Shown here one piece after another: positions 7,279-13,959 of a DNA stretch of 15,283 bases. This DNA is from Bacillota bacterium. Its GTDB lineage: Bacteria > Bacillota > Bacilli > Bacillales > Bacillaceae_J. The position numbers and the translations under genes were made by a program. Below the pieces are notes generated by a model. The model ran no database searches, was not told the origin of the DNA, and worked only from the letters and a program-made list of their open reading frames with translations. The stretch covers positions 1-15,283 of the forward strand of contig JAEWMK010000345.1 of assembly GCA_023457235.1 (NCBI GenBank), in the 5' to 3' direction. Positions within the stretch are counted from its first letter, which is position 1, and each line of letters starts with the position of its first letter.

Positions 7279-7425
7279 GGAAAAGCGGAAGCGCCCGTTT
7301 AGCGACGTATAAACTGGAGCCATCGACTGAGATATAGGAAACACGAAGAGCGAAGCGATTCGATGTTGACTTATCGTAGGGAGGTGGGCGAAGTTTACGA
7401 GTCGCTGGGCGCTGAAGCTAGACAA
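7279..7425. repeat. Palindromic intergenic repeat downstream of sspO
   Basis: About 147 bp whose ends are imperfect inverted repeats: AGCGGAAGCGCCC near the left end and GGGCGCTGAAGCT near the right. Inside, AGCGAC pairs with GTCGCT (7301-7306 and 7401-7406), GTATAAACT with AGTTTAC, and CATCGA with TCGATG. The form and the end sequences (AAAAGCGGA...GCTAGACA) look like a family of short intergenic repeats I recall from many Bacillaceae genomes. A chance open frame inside it is not a gene. Confidence 0.6.
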
Positions 7426-7435
7426 TTGTGCATGT

Positions 7436-7465
7436 AAAAACCGCTTCTTGTTGAAGCGGTTTTTG
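7436..7465. terminator. Bidirectional terminator between sspO and the 86-residue gene
   Basis: AAAAACCGCTTC and GAAGCGGTTTTT form a perfect 12-bp stem with a 5-nt loop. It ends in T runs on both strands, so it can stop the converging sspO and 7467-7727 transcripts. Confidence 0.85.
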
Positions 7466-7466
7466 T

Positions 7467-7727
7467 CTAGTCTCCAAAATCGACATTGCTGACGATTGAT
7501 TGGAGATCACTTTGAAATTTTTGAAGTTGATCTAATTGACTTTCTGAAGCTACTTCTAAAGCATTTTCGATTTGCTGGAACGCTTCATTCACTTCATTTT
7601 TAAGATCTTTTAAATGATGTCCGTAATCTGGATCATTTCGTACAAGATCTTTATAGATATCAACGGCATGGTCAACACCTTGTTGAGCCGCCTGGAATGC
7701 TTGTTGTTTGTCCTTATTGTATGGCAT
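7467..7727 (-). CDS. Conserved-looking 86-residue protein of unknown function
   Basis: Not recognised as a named family. It starts MPYNKDKQQAFQAAQQGVDH and appears almost wholly helical, soluble and acidic, with heptad-like Leu/Ile spacing in the second half (FQQIENALEVASESQLDQLQKFQSDLQSI), which suggests a coiled coil or helical bundle. It has no cysteine, signal peptide or membrane segment. AAGGAG lies 12 bases before the ATG, slightly far. It sits between two spore protein genes, which hints at a sporulation role, but no sporulation promoter was recognised for it. Confidence 0.72.
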   Translation of the reverse strand: MPYNKDKQQAFQAAQQGVDHAVDIYKDLVRNDPDYGHHLKDLKNEVNEAFQQIENALEVASESQLDQLQKFQSDLQSIVSNVDFGD

Positions 7728-7848
7728 TTAAAAATCCAACTCCTTATGTTATATAGCATGATTCTAGCTATATTGTGTACAAAAGATTGGATGTTCATAC
7801 AAGGGATGTTTTCTTGTTACATTAGCAACTTGTTCGATTGTTGCAAGT

Positions 7849-8056
7849 ATGAAGACATTTAAGCTTTATGTTCGGGAACAAGATTGTTCTCATAACACTT
7901 ATGAAGACATTTTTCCCGTACACTTCCTATAGTTTTGGTCCTCATAACCTTTATGAAGATAATTCGGTACATACTCTATGGGGATTTTTGTCTTCATAAC
8001 CCGGATGAAGACATTTTTAATAATGCTTTACAATAGATTTAGTCTTCATAGTTCTA
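7849..8056. repeat. Four units of a 52-bp periodic palindromic repeat
   Basis: ATGAAGA occurs at 7849, 7901, 7953 and 8005, exactly 52 bp apart. Each unit starts ATGAAGAYAWTT and ends in a form of GTCTTCATAAC followed by 4 variable bases, with about 24 unrelated bases between. At each junction the end of one unit and the start of the next form an imperfect palindrome; the one at 7991-8011 has 7 perfect pairs. The array lies between the 86-residue gene and sspP. The period is close to five helical turns. Function unknown. Confidence 0.7.
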
Positions 8057-8069
8057 ATATTTTAAAGCT

Positions 8070-8099
8070 GAATAAATCTATGTAAGAGAATCCATCCTA
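8070..8099 (+). promoter_or_regulatory. Sigma-G-type promoter of sspP
   Basis: GAATA (8070-8074), 18 bp, then CATCCTA (8093-8099) fits the sigma-G pattern GYATR / CATNNTA with one mismatch in the -35. It lies just upstream of the sspP ribosome binding site, and minor SASP genes are known sigma-G targets. Confidence 0.55.
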
Positions 8100-8121
8100 A
8101 TCCTAAAAGGAGGGGAACACA

Positions 8122-8256
8122 ATGGGATCTGGACGCACTAATCAACCAAAGAACCAAAAAGAGCCTACGAATCAACCGCAACCATTAAGCGGCTCTAAAA
8201 AAGTGAAAAATCATAACCATACGCGACAAAAAAACAATCAAGGGCATGACATGTAA
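8122..8256 (+). CDS. sspP: Small acid-soluble spore protein P
   Basis: 44 residues. The segment PLSGSKKVKNHNHTRQKNN and the HDM end match SspP (formerly CotL) of Bacillus, a minor forespore SASP. The protein is hydrophilic and rich in Asn, Gln and Lys. AAGGAGGGG lies upstream of the ATG and a sigma-G-type promoter precedes it. It runs tail to tail into selA with an 18-bp gap and no clear terminator. In B. subtilis sspP and sspO are neighbours; here the 86-residue gene and the repeat array separate them. Confidence 0.92.
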   Translation: MGSGRTNQPKNQKEPTNQPQPLSGSKKVKNHNHTRQKNNQGHDM

Positions 8257-8274
8257 AACGTTGATCGGCCAAAT

Positions 8275-9696
8275 TTAATTTTCTTTATCAATTCTTAGAA
8301 ATGTGTCAATGATAATAGACATTTCATCATCTGTGATCGTTCTAAAATCAAGATTTACTTTTTCGTCCTTTTGGCGTGTGACAATGCTTGGAGTACATAA
8401 TCTCAGCTTAACTGCCAGTTCTTCCGAGGATAAGGTGGAATGAGTAACGGCAGCTACGACTGTTGGGAGTTTTACCTCCGGCATTGTCCCCCCACCTACT
8501 TGTGAAAAATCCTTTTCAAGCGTACAACGATAATGTGGGTTCAGCGCCAATAATTGCTGTTGAAATTTAGATGCACGTGCTTCGATTTCCTCTTCCGATT
8601 GTAAAATATCATGTAAAGTTGGAATTTCCTTCATGGTCTGCTCACCTAAGATATAGGCTTTTAATGTCGCTTCAAGGGCGGCAAATGTCATTTTATCAAC
8701 CCGAAGCACGCGAGCAAGTTGATGTTTTTTTAATTTTTGAATCAGTTCACGTTTTCCGGCAATAATTCCGGCTTGCGGTCCACCTAACAATTTATCCCCG
8801 CTAAATGAAACGAGATCTGCACCAAGCCTAATAACATCCCTCACGACAGGCTCTTCACCAATGCCGTGTTTTTGAAAATCGTATAAAACACCGCTTCCTA
8901 AATCTTCGTAGAAAATCACATTATCATGTTTTTCTTTAAGTTCAACGAGCTCTTCACTTTCTACACTTTCGGTAAAACCGATCACTTTAAAATTACTCGT
9001 ATGTACTTTAAGAATCATCGCTGTTTCTTCCGTTATTGCCCTTTCATAATCATATAAATGGGTTTTATTCGTTGTCCCCACTTCAACAAGCTTAGCCCCG
9101 CTCTCTTCCATGATTGAAGAAATTCTAAAGGAACCACCAATTTCGACAAGCTGTCCCCTAGATACGATGACCTCTTTATCCTTGGCAAGCGCCCTTAAAA
9201 TGAAGTAAACAGCTGCAGCATTATTATTCACAACCATCGCTGCTTCGGCCCCTGTTACTTGTTGAATTAAACCTTCAATAATATCGTGACGCGACCCTCT
9301 TTTTCCTTCATCGATCTTATACTCTAAGTTTGAGTAATTGGAGGCAACCTTCATAACATGCTCAATTTGCTTTTCTCCTAAACGAGCCCGTCCTAAATTC
9401 GTATGTAAAACCGTTCCAGTCGCATTAATTATCGTTTTTAAATAATACCGTGACAGCTGTTCAACGGCTCTTTCCACTTTTGTAAAAATTTGATTTGTCC
9501 AATATTCCTTATTTAATTCAGGATTTTCATCATGCCATTGATCTTGTAAAAGCTGCTCTCTTATCCCATTTAACTCTTCTTGACAAATGTTTGTTAAGCG
9601 TTCACTGCTTACATTATATTTTTGTCTCAACTGTTCATAGACGTCAGATTTCTGTAGCTCATGAACAGGTGGTAAGTAACGTAAATATTGCTTCAT
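8275..9696 (-). CDS. selA: L-seryl-tRNA(Sec) selenium transferase
   Basis: 473 residues from ATG 9696, near the usual size for SelA. It is a pyridoxal phosphate enzyme that turns Ser-tRNA(Sec) into Sec-tRNA(Sec) using selenophosphate. Visible are the N-terminal LRYLPPVHELQ segment typical of SelA, NATGTVLHTNLGRA (about 91-104), the VNNNAAAV segment, and the cofactor lysine in SFSGDKLLGGPQAG (K302). ATG 9696 is preferred over GTG 9711 because GGAGG lies 8 bases before it. TGATATAAT at 9738-9730 is an extended -10 promoter element, so selA appears to be transcribed alone, away from the other sel genes. Confidence 0.95.
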   Translation of the reverse strand: MKQYLRYLPPVHELQKSDVYEQLRQKYNVSSERLTNICQEELNGIREQLLQDQWHDENPELNKEYWTNQIFTKVERAVEQLSRYYLKTIINATGTVLHTNLGRARLGEKQIEHVMKVASNYSNLEYKIDEGKRGSRHDIIEGLIQQVTGAEAAMVVNNNAAAVYFILRALAKDKEVIVSRGQLVEIGGSFRISSIMEESGAKLVEVGTTNKTHLYDYERAITEETAMILKVHTSNFKVIGFTESVESEELVELKEKHDNVIFYEDLGSGVLYDFQKHGIGEEPVVRDVIRLGADLVSFSGDKLLGGPQAGIIAGKRELIQKLKKHQLARVLRVDKMTFAALEATLKAYILGEQTMKEIPTLHDILQSEEEIEARASKFQQQLLALNPHYRCTLEKDFSQVGGGTMPEVKLPTVVAAVTHSTLSSEELAVKLRLCTPSIVTRQKDEKVNLDFRTITDDEMSIIIDTFLRIDKEN

Positions 9697-9729
9697 TTTT
9701 TGTGCCTCCACTCCTCGAAATTCATGTCA

Positions 9730-9738
9730 ATTATATCA
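9730..9738 (-). promoter_or_regulatory. Extended -10 element of the selA promoter
   Basis: On the minus strand TGATATAAT is a perfect extended -10 element, 34 bp before the chosen selA start. The -35 region is weak, as often with extended -10 promoters. Confidence 0.55.
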
Positions 9739-9842
9739 TTTTTGCCAATATTACCATAATCCACAATACTCTCAGAGCCTAGTCATTTTCTAAACGATTT
9801 GAATACCTTTATATTGAAAAATCAAATAAAGGAGAAATATTT

Positions 9843-10265
9843 ATGAGCAAGAAAGATGATAATGAATTTTTGCCTGTCATCAAAGACTTAAATCAACTAT
9901 TTAACCGTTTTTGGGAGGACCCATTTACTTCTTTTTTCCCTCAACAGTTTCGGGTCGATTTATATGATATGGACAATAAAATTGTAGTTGAAGCAGAACT
10001 TCCTGGTTTTAATCAAAACCAAATTAAAATTGAGGCCGTTCATGAAGGTTTAAAAATTATTGCAGATGATCATCAAGAACTTGAAACGATCGATGACAAG
10101 AAAAAGTATTTTAAAAAAGAAAGAAGATTCAGGAGACTGGAACGTGTCATTCCACTCCCATATGAAATAAGTGCAGATACAAAAGCTTATTATAAAAATG
10201 GCATCCTTGAAATCCATATTCCAAAAACGAATCGAAGAATGCAAAAATATATTGATATTGAATAA
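9843..10265 (+). CDS. Hsp20/alpha-crystallin small heat shock protein
   Basis: 140 residues. The alpha-crystallin domain runs from about 36 to 130, with RVDLYDMDNKIVVEAELPGF at its start and the family signature GILEIHIPK (120-128). The short C-terminal tail ends YIDIE, containing the IxI motif used in oligomer assembly. It is an ATP-independent holdase that binds unfolding proteins in the cytoplasm. GGAG lies 8-9 bases before the ATG. It is divergent from selA and sits inside the selenium locus without an obvious link to it. No clear CIRCE or sigma-B site was seen upstream. Confidence 0.92.
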   Translation: MSKKDDNEFLPVIKDLNQLFNRFWEDPFTSFFPQQFRVDLYDMDNKIVVEAELPGFNQNQIKIEAVHEGLKIIADDHQELETIDDKKKYFKKERRFRRLERVIPLPYEISADTKAYYKNGILEIHIPKTNRRMQKYIDIE

Positions 10266-10270
10266 CTAAT

Positions 10271-10462
10271 CAAATACGCCTTGGCGTATTTGCGCCCGGA
10301 TTTTTTCGAGCTTGCTCGAAAAACTACCTCTGAAAATCCGAGGCATCCGCCGGAGGCTTTAACTTTATTCAGAATGGGTTTACACCTCCACTGAATGGAG
10401 TACTACATTGCATTCGTCCCACCACTAATGAAAGGGGGACTTCTGCTGAATAAAGTTAAAAG
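10271..10462. repeat. Composite palindromic element between hsp20 and the SelW-like gene
   Basis: A chain of palindromes: CAAATACGCC/GGCGTATTTG (10271-10292, may end hsp20 transcripts), TTTTTCGAGC/GCTCGAAAAA (10302-10323), a GC-rich one near 10343-10357, then TTTAACTTTATTCAG (10358-10372) and its exact complement CTGAATAAAGTTAAA (10446-10460) around 73 bp with further small hairpins. No protein is encoded. It looks like a non-autonomous mobile repeat (MITE or REP-like); no flanking target duplication was recognised. Confidence 0.5.
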
Positions 10463-10492
10463 GTGCCAATCCGCTATGAATTGGCACCTTTT
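10458..10492. terminator. Bidirectional terminator downstream of the SelW-like gene
   Basis: AAAAGGTGCCAAT and ATTGGCACCTTTT form a perfect 13-bp stem with a 9-nt loop, 7 bp after the stop codon of the SelW-like gene. The stem ends in T runs on both strands. Its left arm overlaps the right arm of the palindromic element. Confidence 0.75.
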
Positions 10493-10499
10493 ATTTTCT

Positions 10500-10745
10500 C
10501 TATTTTTCCTCAATTGCTTCCATTTCTGCAATAAACTCATCAACATTCGGAAATTTCCCTGTTTCTTGCTTAGAATATCGTTTTTCCCCATTCACTGTTA
10601 CTTCAAATACCCCACCGGAACTAGGAATAAGTTCAAGCGATGTAATTTTTGAACGAAAATGAGTAATTAATCCTTCTGCGAAACTCGCAGCTTTTGGAGC
10701 AAAGTTTCACATCATGCAAAATTCAATCGTAATTTTATAAGCCAT
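10500..10745 (-). CDS. SelW/Rdx-family selenoprotein with CxxU redox motif
   Basis: Missed by standard gene finding because of an in-frame TGA at 10709-10707. Reading it as selenocysteine gives 81 residues: MAYKITIEFCMMUNFAPKAA, then SLELIPSSGGVFEV, NGEKRYSKQETGKFP and a C-terminal helix. The N-terminal beta strand followed by CxxU (C10, U13) and the GGVFEV strand are diagnostic of the Rdx (SelW/SelT/SelH) family, small thioredoxin-fold redox proteins of the cytoplasm. GGAGG lies 8 bases before the ATG. A hairpin that fits a bacterial SECIS follows the TGA, and selD is the divergent neighbour. Promoter TTTACT (10810-10805), 18 bp, TACAAT (10786-10781). Continuous homology past the TGA makes a pseudogene unlikely. 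Confidence 0.88.
10676..10690 (-). promoter_or_regulatory. Predicted SECIS hairpin of the SelW-like gene
   Basis: On the minus strand CTGCGA (10690-10685), loop GTT, TCGCAG (10681-10676) is a perfect 6-bp stem. The loop begins 22 nt after the TGA and starts with G, which fits the bacterial SECIS pattern (loop 16-37 nt from UGA with a G in its first two positions). Confidence 0.6.
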
Positions 10746-10845
10746 ATAATATTCCTCCTAAACCATAGACTTTACCCAATATTGTAGTACAAACTATAGC
10801 TAACAGTAAAATCATCTGCCCATAATTTCAGGCCAAAAAGTCTTT

Positions 10846-10874
10846 TTGTTAGAGATTTTCTTCAAGGATATACT
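10846..10874 (+). promoter_or_regulatory. Sigma-A promoter of selD
   Basis: TTGTTA (10846-10851), 17 bp, TATACT (10869-10874), about 25 bp before the GTG start. Confidence 0.6.
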
Positions 10875-10899
10875 ATACTATAAGTTGGAGGTGCATATT

Positions 10900-11946
10900 G
10901 TGGAAGAGAAAATTCGCCTAACGGCTATGTCTACAAAAGCTGGCTGAGGCTGCAAAATCGGCCCTGCCGAATTGTCGCAAGTGTTGCGACTATTACCAGA
11001 AAGAGAACATGACCCAAATTTATTAGTTGGTATAGATACGTCGGATGATGCGGGGATTTATCGTGTATCAGATGAGTTAGCATTAATTCAGACCGTGGAT
11101 TATTTTACACCAATAGTTGATGATCCTTATATGTTTGGACAAATTGCGGCTGCGAACGCCTTAAGTGATGTTTATGCGATGGGTGGAGAACCTAAGACGG
11201 TTCTTAATATCGTTGGATTCCCTGTGAAAAAGCTTGGCCCAGATATGCTTGCTGAAATCTTAAAAGGTGCGGCTGAAAAGGTGAAGGAAGCCGGCGCTAT
11301 TATTGTTGGTGGACATTCGATCGATGACCAAGAGCCAAAATTCGGAATGGCAGTTACAGGCTATGTCCATCCGGAAAAGTTTTTCCGTAATGTTGGGGCA
11401 AAACCTGGAGATGCGTTGGTCCTTACAAAACCAATTGGAGTTGGCATTCTTACAACAGGCATTAAACGTGGAGTTGTAACACCAGAACAAGAAGAAAAAG
11501 TCATCGAAACAATGGCTACACTCAATAAAAAAGCAGCGGAAGCATTAGAGGGCTTTGAAATCCATGCTGTTACCGATGTAACGGGCTTTGGACTATTAGG
11601 TCATGCTTGTGAAATGGCAAAAGGAAGTACCGTCAGTATGACGATTACATACGATGATGTTCCTGTTTTAGACGGAACATACAACCTAGCCGATAAGGGC
11701 ATTATTCCGGGTGGTTCCAAATCCAACTATGAATGGTTAAAGGATGATGTTGAGTTTGCATCATCTATCACTGAAAGCAGTCAATACATTTTATGTGATG
11801 CGATTACATCAGGAGGACTTTTAGTAAGTCTGCCGAAAGAAGAGGCTAAGGCTTATGTACAAAAGCTTCACGAACAAAATATCACCACTGCCCAAATTAT
11901 CGGTGAAGTCAATGAATTTAATAAAAAATCTTTATACGTAAAATAA
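10900..11946 (+). CDS. selD: Selenide, water dikinase (selenophosphate synthetase), itself a selenoprotein
   Basis: 348 residues from GTG 10900 with GGAGG 8 bases upstream. Codon 16 is TGA (10945-10947) and is read as selenocysteine: STKAGUGCKIGP aligns with the active-site loop of E. coli SelD, where U16 replaces C17 and K19 matches the catalytic K20. An annotation that stops at TGA would start wrongly at 10972 and lose the active site. The rest is a typical AIR synthase/PurM fold: GIDTSDDAGIYRV, VGGHSIDDQEPKFG and TDVTGFGLLGHACEMA. It makes selenophosphate from selenide and ATP, feeding SelA and perhaps the glycosyltransferase at 12925-13953. It is divergent from the SelW-like gene and convergent with the selB operon. 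Confidence 0.95.
10974..10990 (+). promoter_or_regulatory. Predicted SECIS hairpin of selD
   Basis: GTCGCAA (10974-10980), loop GTG, TTGCGAC (10984-10990) is a perfect 7-bp stem. The loop starts 33 nt after the TGA and begins with G, within bacterial SECIS limits. A second small hairpin (TCGGC-CCT-GCCGA, 10957-10969) lies between it and the TGA, but its loop has no G. Confidence 0.55.
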
Positions 11947-12003
11947 CAAAAACAGAGGCTGACTCAGGTAAAATCGGTAGGATACGATTATTTGAGTCAG
12001 CCT
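11946..12003 (-). terminator. Terminator between selD and the selB operon
   Basis: AGGCTGACTCA (11956-11966) pairs with TGAGTCAGCCT (11993-12003) over 11 bp, with an inner AATCG/CGATT stem. On the minus strand a T-rich tract follows, just after the LysR stop codon, so it mainly serves the selB operon. It may also act on selD transcripts. Confidence 0.7.
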
Positions 12004-12007
12004 TCCT

Positions 12008-12907
12008 TCAATTATTATGGTCTTTATAAGATTCCTCAATAAAGCTTAAAAACGCAGAAATGACCGGAAGATTTTTATTTTCCTCAAGACAAGAAAAATA
12101 AAAGTTCCTTGTGACTTGAAAATCCTTCAAAGCAATTATTTTTATACGACCTGATTTGGCAGCCCGTTCTGCTGCATAGGATGACACAACGGTAATTCCG
12201 AGACCGGCTTCTACCGCGGCAATAACAGCTTCTGTACTGCCCAACTCCCCTACGATTTTCATTAACTCCGTTGAAAAGCCTAATGATTCATTCGTTTTCT
12301 CAAGCGAGGATCTCGTATCCGAATTTTTTTCACGTAAAATCCATTCTACATCAAATAAATCGCGAAATTGCCTTATATCTTCTTCAATAAATTCCAAAGG
12401 GGCAATGATGCTTAATCTCTCACTAACAATGGGTTTTGTATAAAGAACCGAAGTTGACGTTGACGTCGGTTCACCGGTAATAGCAACATCAACAGAGCGA
12501 TGTTGTAACCAATCTACAACATCCTTGCTCCCAGAGATTTTCATACTAAAATCGACATCTGGGTAGCTGGATTTAAAACTCTTGATGATTTTTGGAAGTA
12601 TGTATTCAGAAGGAATCGTACTGGCTCCAATGACAAGTTTCCCTACCGGATCTCCTCCTAAAAATTGGGCCTCCAAGTCGTCCCACAGCTTTAGAATCTC
12701 TTTAATCCTTCGATAGATCACTTCACCTTGTGAGGTTAACTGGACACCTTCTCCTGTGCGCTTCACTAGCTTTGTTTTAAAATGCTCCTCTAAGGCTTGA
12801 ATTCGGAGCGTTATGGCCGGCTGTGATACCGACAATTGCCTTGCCGCCTCTTGAAAGCTTTTTACTTGTATCAACTTTTCAAACGCTTTTAGATGGTTTA
12901 AATTCAA
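12008..12907 (-). CDS. LysR-type regulator, likely selenium-metabolism associated
   Basis: 299 residues from TTG 12907, giving the usual LysR opening MNLNHLKAF. A longer TTG start at 12943 would overlap the upstream gene by 19 bp, and no start has a strong ribosome binding site. The helix-turn-helix is about residues 16-50 (SFQEAARQLSVSQPAITLRIQALEE split over two helices), followed by a linker helix and a substrate-binding domain from about 80 (GKLVIGASTIPSEYILP to GLGITVVSSYAAE). It is similar to CysL-like regulators, and a selenium-associated LysR family is known from sel loci. It is the last gene of selB - glycosyltransferase - LysR and points at selD, so it may sense a selenium or sulfur metabolite. 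The exact effector is unknown. Confidence 0.85.
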   Translation of the reverse strand: MNLNHLKAFEKLIQVKSFQEAARQLSVSQPAITLRIQALEEHFKTKLVKRTGEGVQLTSQGEVIYRRIKEILKLWDDLEAQFLGGDPVGKLVIGASTIPSEYILPKIIKSFKSSYPDVDFSMKISGSKDVVDWLQHRSVDVAITGEPTSTSTSVLYTKPIVSERLSIIAPLEFIEEDIRQFRDLFDVEWILREKNSDTRSSLEKTNESLGFSTELMKIVGELGSTEAVIAAVEAGLGITVVSSYAAERAAKSGRIKIIALKDFQVTRNFYFSCLEENKNLPVISAFLSFIEESYKDHNN

Positions 12908-12924
12908 TGTTTTCACCACTAGTT

Positions 12925-13953
12925 TTAAGGTTTTTGTAAACAATCTTGATAAAGCTTCATAAATGCCTCTATTTCATCCTCAAAAAGATGATTTGTTTGT
13001 ACAAAGCTTTTAGCATTATGAATGATCCATCGCGCTTTTTCAAGCTCGGTTAAGACCACTTTAATCTTTTCTAAAAATTCTTTTCCATCATTAAAAAGAT
13101 AGCCATTTACCCCGTCTTCGATGATGCTGGCATTGCCAGGATTATTTCGTGCCAAAACTACACAACCCATTTGCATCGCCTCTAAAATAGATGAGGATTG
13201 ACCTTCTGAAATAGACGTATTTAGAACAACATCTCCCCAGTTATATAATGATACCATATTTTCAATCGGAACATTTTCTAAAAAGTGAATCCAGCTATAC
13301 TTTTCCATATATTGTTTTAATGTTTCATAAATATTTTCATCTAAAACCATACCTGCGATTAAAAAATGTAATTTTGGATACTTCTTTTGCAGGCAAATAA
13401 TTTCTTCTATTAAAAAGAAAATATCCTTAACCTCTCTTAATCCAGATGGTAGTAAAATCGCAGGCTCTCCCGGTTCCAAATTCAAACTGTCGGCATTTTC
13501 TCGTGAAATCGGAAACCAAACACTCTGCTTAATAACCTCTATTCGTAACCCCATTCCACTATAAGCATGACAAAGCTTTGCCTTTGCATCATCAGTAAAA
13601 ACAGTAATCGCCTTCGCGTTTTGCAGGATATCCAACATTTCCGCCCGATTACCCAGGTTATACAAATCGAGATTTACATCCGTTCCGCCATTCGTCATTA
13701 TGTAGGGTTTATTCAACTGAAATTTTGTCTTTTTTGCCCATTTTGAAAAACGGTAGAAATGAATGATATGGATTAGGTCACAGGCTCGAGCCTCACTTTC
13801 GATTTCTTCATTCCACCCGTCTTCCTCATAGGCAAATACTGTAACATCTACTCCCTTTTGCTCTAAACCTGAGGCAATTCGTTTTGCTGTTGTTGAATTG
13901 CCTCGATTGCTGTGCAAATAAGGTGTGAGAAGTAAGATCTTCGTTGCTGACAA
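12925..13953 (-). CDS. GT-B glycosyltransferase (family 4 type) in the selB operon; candidate selenosugar synthase
   Basis: 342 residues, starting with TTG 13953, 6 bp after the selB stop, so probably coupled to selB. The N-terminal domain has TPYLHSNRGNSTTAKRIASG (10-29) and a GGTD motif (89-92). The C-terminal domain has a GLREVKD segment (171-177) and the family 4 EX7E motif, SEGQSSSILEAM (E250 and E258), followed by ARNNPGNASIIEDGVNGYLF, which would bind the sugar nucleotide. No membrane segment or signal peptide. The RGN-x2-TA start, the GGTD-type motif and the GN...GY end resemble SenB, which makes a selenosugar from selenophosphate and a UDP-sugar. From memory it also resembles vertebrate GLT1D1. 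Its place between selB and a LysR gene, facing selD, supports a selenium role. An ordinary cell-surface sugar enzyme remains possible. Confidence 0.85.
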   Translation of the reverse strand: MSATKILLLTPYLHSNRGNSTTAKRIASGLEQKGVDVTVFAYEEDGWNEEIESEARACDLIHIIHFYRFSKWAKKTKFQLNKPYIMTNGGTDVNLDLYNLGNRAEMLDILQNAKAITVFTDDAKAKLCHAYSGMGLRIEVIKQSVWFPISRENADSLNLEPGEPAILLPSGLREVKDIFFLIEEIICLQKKYPKLHFLIAGMVLDENIYETLKQYMEKYSWIHFLENVPIENMVSLYNWGDVVLNTSISEGQSSSILEAMQMGCVVLARNNPGNASIIEDGVNGYLFNDGKEFLEKIKVVLTELEKARWIIHNAKSFVQTNHLFEDEIEAFMKLYQDCLQKP

Positions 13954-13959
13954 ACTACA

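Noticed and set aside
7210..7425. Minus-strand 71-codon open frame
   Set aside because: It covers the end of sspO and the palindromic repeat; its composition follows from the repeat and no ribosome binding site was recognised.
7849..8056. CRISPR array
   Set aside because: The spacing is regular and the repeats are palindromic, but the repeats are too diverged from each other and too few, and no cas genes are nearby.
10395..10652. Plus-strand 85-codon open frame
   Set aside because: It lies over the palindromic element and antisense to the SelW-like gene, with no recognisable protein features.
10945..10947. Nonsense mutation in selD (pseudogene)
   Set aside because: The TGA falls exactly on the active-site Cys position, a SECIS-like hairpin follows, and selA and selB are present, so recoding as Sec explains it better.
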